Positions 60,701 through 64,000 of a stretch of DNA of 64,000 nucleotides are shown piece by piece. Both the position numbers and the translations under genes were made by a program. The notes under the pieces were generated by a model. That model was given only the letters and a program-made list of their open reading frames with translations, was not told where the DNA came from and did not search any database. Origin of the DNA: Trebouxia sp. TZW2008 (lineage: Eukaryota > Chlorophyta > Trebouxiophyceae > Trebouxiales > Trebouxiaceae); contig BDIU01000146.1 in the NCBI GenBank assembly GCA_002118135.1, positions 432,102-496,101 of the forward strand. The letters run 5' to 3'. How positions within the stretch are numbered: the first letter of the stretch is position 1; each line of letters begins with the position of its first letter.

Positions 60701-63700
60701 ACCCAAACAAGGCTGAAGCATGAGTCTATAACCTCATGGACATATAGTTGTTGCCACTGTGTGGCACATGCAATCAGCCTTGTTGGCTGGCTAAAGCATG
60801 TAAAACGATTCTCTCTCTGAGACCAAGATGTGACAGTATGACAAGGGCAATGGTAGTGCAGAGGCACACTAGAAAGATTACAGGTTCCAAAAGTGTCCTG
60901 GCAGAAGACAACAGATGGCCAGAATGACTCATGGCATTGGTGCATTTGCTGGTGACAGGCAAACGCATGACACCACAACAAGACCAAAGCATGGGATCAA
61001 AACAAGATTGGTTGATAGTACAGTTGCAGCAATGGGGCTTACTAGTTGAGGGTTGATCTTCCTGAAAAGGCAACCATTCTGGCATTTGGGTCAGATGGCC
61101 AGAAGTGACCAGGGCAGCCAGGAATGCTCTCAAAAGCCAGTTCCATGGGCTTCTTGGACTTCTTGCCACCAGTCACCCTGTCAGACCACCACTGAGACAC
61201 CGGCTGCACCAAACAGAAGAAACTGTGAGTTTGCTTGCGCACCATTGACATCTTGTCAGCCTGAACTGTTTCAAAGAGCTTGTTGGACTTTTTGGCCCCA
61301 GCTATCCTGTCAGACCACCACTGAGACACCGGCTGCATCAACGAGAAGAAAGTGTGGGTTTGTTTGCACATCAACTGCAGATTGCCAGCCTTAGCGCATT
61401 TTCAGAGGCGTCTTGGACTTCTTGGCTCCAGCTGTCCTGTCAGACATCACTGAGACACCGGCTGCAGCAAAGACAAGAAGACTGAGTTTGCTTGCACACC
61501 ACTTGCAGCTTGTTCATCCAAATCAATCAACTGCTGCCCTAGGCAGATATGCAGACAGAGTCAAGAGCAATCTGCACAGCTGCTACAAGGAAACATTGGC
61601 TGCATCAAACAGAAATCTCAGATTGCTTGCACACCATTTGCAGATGCTAGCTGAATGTAAACAGACAAGCATGGCTGCTGGCTATGCTGATGTTGTCAGA
61701 GCCAACATGTCCCACAACACTGCTGAAGCTATGGGTTGTACTGGCCAAGCCTCAATATAAAATGATGTGCAGATGTGGTGTATGCCAACTGTTGCCTCAC
61801 AATGCAGGCAGCTGACGGACGCAAATATGATTGTACAGCTTGGAACAAGTAATGAGGTTTGTACCTTGTGGGGTCTTGAGAGGAAGCCAAACAATCTTGA
61901 GGTTGCAGCGGGCACGGTCGAGGCAGAGGGGGTGAGGGGGGTGGCAGCAGACCCTCCCTGGGTGGTCTTGGCTGCACCAAGGAACTGGCCCTGCAACAAG
62001 CAACACATATGAGGTCAGCTTGATAGGCTTGTGCATCAGTAGATCAGGGTGAGGATTTTTTGAGAAAGTAAAGTGGTGAATGCAGCGGCCGGTACGGTTG
62101 ATGCAGAGGGGTCACAGAGGGGTGCCAGCAGACCCTGCATGGGTGATATTGAATGCACCACTGGTCCCTCCCTGCAACATGCAAAACATGTGAAGTCAAC
62201 TCAACAGGAATGTGCATCTGTGGATCAGTGTGGAGATGAACAGGAAGCTACAATGGAGGATGTCGGGGGCAGTGCAGTTCATGCAGGGTGGGTAAGAGCG
62301 TTGCCAGCAGACCCTCCCTTGGTGGTCTTGGCTGCACCAAGGAACTGACCCTGCAACAAGCAACACATATGAGGTCAGTTTGACAGGCTTGTGCATCAGT
62401 GGATTAGGGTGAGGATTTGTCAGGAAGCTACAAGTGATGAATGCAGCGGCCGGTGGGTTGATGCAGAGAGTCACAGGGGGGTGCCAGCAGCCCGTGCATT
62501 GGGGTTAGTCATGGGTGATGCTGAGTGCACCGCTGGTCCCTTCCTGCAAGATGCAAAACATGTGAAGTCAATTCAACAGGAATGTGCATCAGTGCGGGGA
62601 TTTGACAGGAAGCTGAACCAAGTGGTGAGTGCGACGGCTGGTTGATGCAGATCCTCCCTGGGTGGTGTCGAACGTACCAAACACCTGTCCACGTAACATG
62701 CAATAGGCAATGCTAATGAGGTCAGCCCAATAGAAGCTTGCAAAGTTGGGCTTATCATGTCTCCAAGGCATCAGAATCAACTGTTCATAAACTCCGCACA
62801 AAAGGCATAGGCTTTTGTTCAGTTCTTTCCTGGCGCATAGTCAGCAGCTGAGCAGAGAAGCTCTGGAGGCTGTCTCTGATTGTTTCAGATCATGAGGAGG
62901 TTAGACACATCATTTGGCATGCCTCCACATCAGGTCTGCAGACATAAGCTTCCGTTCTAATTCTTACCTGGCGCACGGTCAGCAGCTGGGCACAAAAGCT
63001 GTGAAGGCTGTCCCTCTCATGCTCCACAGCCCTGTTCAGGCGCGCCTGCTCAGCCTGAGCTGCATGCCTTGTGGTCATCTCCCGCTTGGCCAACAAAAGC
63101 TTCTCCACTTTCTTTGTCTCCTGGGCCAACTGCTTTCCCGCCAGCTCATTTTCCTGCAAGCCGTCCAAACCAGGTAATTTGTTGGCACATTGTTTGTCAG
63201 GAATGTGTGCATACGACAGCAATCAATAGCAGCATGGTTCATGAATTCATATGCTCAATGTGCAGTGCAAAGCTCAATTTGGCCTGGCAAGACAGAACTT
63301 TGATCACACACTTCTAGCACCCATGCTAGCATGTGTACGTGACTGATACTATTTCCTATTGTCATTGATGTTACTACATGCAGAAGTGGATTCAGGCCAT
63401 GTTGTGAAGGGCCAGATAGGTTGCTTTGCTGTGCCGCTGACTGCAACATAAACCTTTATGGTCATGAGAGGCCACTGACAACGAAGGTGTCAGCAAATTC
63501 ACCTGCAACGGAATGTGACTGAGTATTTCATGGTCATGAGGATATGCTGACAATGGAATCAAAGGCAAAGCCACCAATTACTTATTGATTGACTCATTGA
63601 TAGAGGGATTGATTGATTCAGTCATTGATGCATTGATCAGAGCTCACCTGCATGGCGACTAAGGCAGTCTTGTCTGCCAGTCTCCTGGCTTCTGACAACT

Positions 63701-63755
63701 CCATTGTCACCCTGGCAATCCCTTCCTCTAGTGACCTGTTAAAGTCCACCACTAC
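57719..63755 (-). CDS. Coiled-coil protein with a degenerate protein kinase domain (pseudokinase), 5' partial
   Basis: Nine exons in the window join in phase to 475 residues: 63755-63648, 63153-62968, 61990-61865, 61203-61043, 60180-59959, 59304-59196, 58823-58691, 58383-58190 and 57907-57719 (stop TGA). Residues 1-98 are coiled coil (SLEEGIARVTMELSEARRLA; LAQETKKVEKLLLAKREM). A Ser/Thr/Ala-rich linker follows. Then comes a kinase fold: RTAVTLKVTSFN (beta-3 Lys kept), SKEIARLKLL (helix-C Glu), SLHGEYGIAIGHLTPDSVMV in place of the catalytic loop, TFMDLGSG in place of DFG, KAADLYAVGVMGLLW (F-helix Asp) and FFCRMLNPSAARSMSAAEAV (C-lobe end). The HRD Asp is His, and the catalytic-loop Lys and Asn are Thr and Ser, so phosphotransfer is unlikely. 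Family not recognised. Confidence 0.82.
59370..59485 (-). repeat. Broken copy of pseudokinase exon 6
   Basis: The plus strand repeats the exon (59196-59304) with changes (CACCAGCTTTGTCCCCTTGT against CATCAGCTTCGTGCCCTTCT; GCCATGTGCTTTGTCAA against GTCATGTGCTCCGTTAA), about 175 bp upstream in the intron, no longer open. Confidence 0.8.
60186..60330 (-). repeat. Two-copy repeat at a pseudokinase exon acceptor
   Basis: Blocks 60186-60229 and 60280-60325 share ATGTT(A/G)ACTGC, TCCAGTGCA and TAGTG. They lie immediately upstream of the exon starting at 60180. Confidence 0.7.
60541..60595 (-). repeat. Decayed copy of pseudokinase exon 4 3' part
   Basis: Minus strand WLTDVNAKIVICCGMAA against the exon's WPSDPNARMVAFSGRS, about 500 bp downstream in the intron. 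Confidence 0.6.
61217..61500 (-). repeat. Two further copies of pseudokinase exon 4 5' edge
   Basis: Blocks near 61255-61345 and 61405-61475 repeat the exon start (PVSQWWSDRIAGAKKSNK and a frameshifted relative), each with GCATCA/GCAGCA in place of the intact acceptor context. The intact exon is 61043-61203. Confidence 0.85.
61890..62640 (-). repeat. About 360-bp higher-order tandem duplication of pseudokinase exon 3
   Basis: GCAGCGGCCGGT recurs at 62082 and 62443 (361 bp). The exon-like block CCCTCCCT(G/T)GGTGGTCTTGG recurs near 61947 and 62307. Each 360-bp unit holds two related subunits of about 180 bp, derived from the exon GQFLGAAKTTQGGSAATPLT at 61865-61990. Only that first copy is open with both splice sites. 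Confidence 0.85.
62815..62900 (-). repeat. Copy of the coiled-coil exon 3' edge
   Basis: TTCTTTCCTGGCGCATAGTCAGCAGCTGAGC with a downstream AAGCT(C/G)TG-AGGCTGTC repeats 62962-63015 (TTCTTACCTGGCGCACGGTCAGCAGCTGGGC in part). The donor is lost (TTTCC for TTACC). Confidence 0.8.
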
Positions 63756-63930
63756 CTACAGGTCAAACCATAAACCTTGCCCTTGCAGCGTCAAGAACAG
63801 CAGTTTGGCAAGACAGTTGCACTTGGAAACGTGAAGGACTTGGAACCAGGTGCACAGCTTCTGCCTGTTGGCTGCAAGTCAACAGGCCCCTTCCAGTACA
63901 AGTGATAGCTTGTCTGGCACGACTGCCTTG

Positions 63931-63990
63931 AGGGAAGGGAAGGGAAGGGAAGGGAAGGGAAGGGAAGGGAAGGGAAGGGAAGGGAAGGGA
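63931..63990. repeat. (GGGAA)n microsatellite
   Basis: About twelve perfect 5-bp units near the right edge of the window, in the presumed next intron of the pseudokinase gene. Confidence 0.97.
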
Positions 63991-64000
63991 GCAGCGCGTC

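Noticed and set aside
1..64000. TAA/TAG reassigned to Gln as in some ulvophyte algae, suggested by the U-box TAG
   Set aside because: HSP90 ends MEEVD-TAG and the sphingomyelinase also ends in TAG, so TAG is a stop here.

Overview
The window is nuclear DNA from an intron-rich photosynthetic eukaryote, most likely a green alga. A trebouxiophyte-type chlorophyte is my best guess, but the lineage is not proven. The evidence is a plant-type plastid protoporphyrinogen oxidase with a leader, a plastid-style COQ10-like START protein, a plant-like SKA2, cytosolic HSP90 ending in MEEVD, VAP27, many short phase-consistent GT-AG introns with TTGCAG-type acceptors, and a tRNA-Tyr with a eukaryotic intron and C1-G72 pair. 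Nothing bacterial, viral or organellar was seen.

Layout, left to right: 3' part of a polyQ U-box protein (+, 1-2058); HSP90 (+, 3514-10491) with a heat-shock element and TATA box; a SKA2-like kinetochore protein (+, 11049-12391); an EF-hand gene (-, 5' exons 19966-20882) whose low-complexity, repeat-filled 3' part probably runs down to about 12.4 kb; a hAT-like MITE (21391-21894); a START/COQ10-type protein (-, 22140-23792); protoporphyrinogen oxidase (-, 24124-31944); a neutral-sphingomyelinase-like phosphodiesterase (-, 32782-36294) sharing a 371-bp divergent promoter with an SFT2 Golgi protein (+, 36666-37612); a giant coiled-coil protein (-, 37899-48406) divergent from a VAP homologue (+, 49019-49705); an LRR protein (-, 50372-51757) divergent from an SLC17/PHT4-type transporter (+, 52742-57051) that carries an intron-containing tRNA-Tyr gene inside its last intron; and the 3' two thirds of a coiled-coil pseudokinase (-, 57719-63755) running off the right edge. 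These are ordinary housekeeping neighbours (chaperone, haem/chlorophyll synthesis, lipid signalling, ER-Golgi traffic), not an operon.

The most striking feature is what fills the introns. Nearly every multi-exon gene carries decayed, locally placed copies of its own exon edges. Each copy spans a splice junction, sits in the intron next to the parent exon, and is usually broken by stops, frameshifts or lost splice sites. Examples are at least 15 copies in the oxidase, four copies of one transporter exon in which only the last is intact, and a row of 120-bp coiled-coil exons separated by 47-bp introns that correspond to coding sequence in the neighbouring exon. I read this as introns growing, and sometimes being born, by repeated tandem duplication across exon-intron boundaries.

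Exon boundaries given below were derived by hand. For HSP90, PPOX, the START protein, the sphingomyelinase, SFT2, the transporter and the pseudokinase all intron phases match and the joined frames are open. Boundaries for the EF-hand gene downstream of 19966, for most of the coiled-coil gene and for the 5' part of the U-box gene are only approximate.
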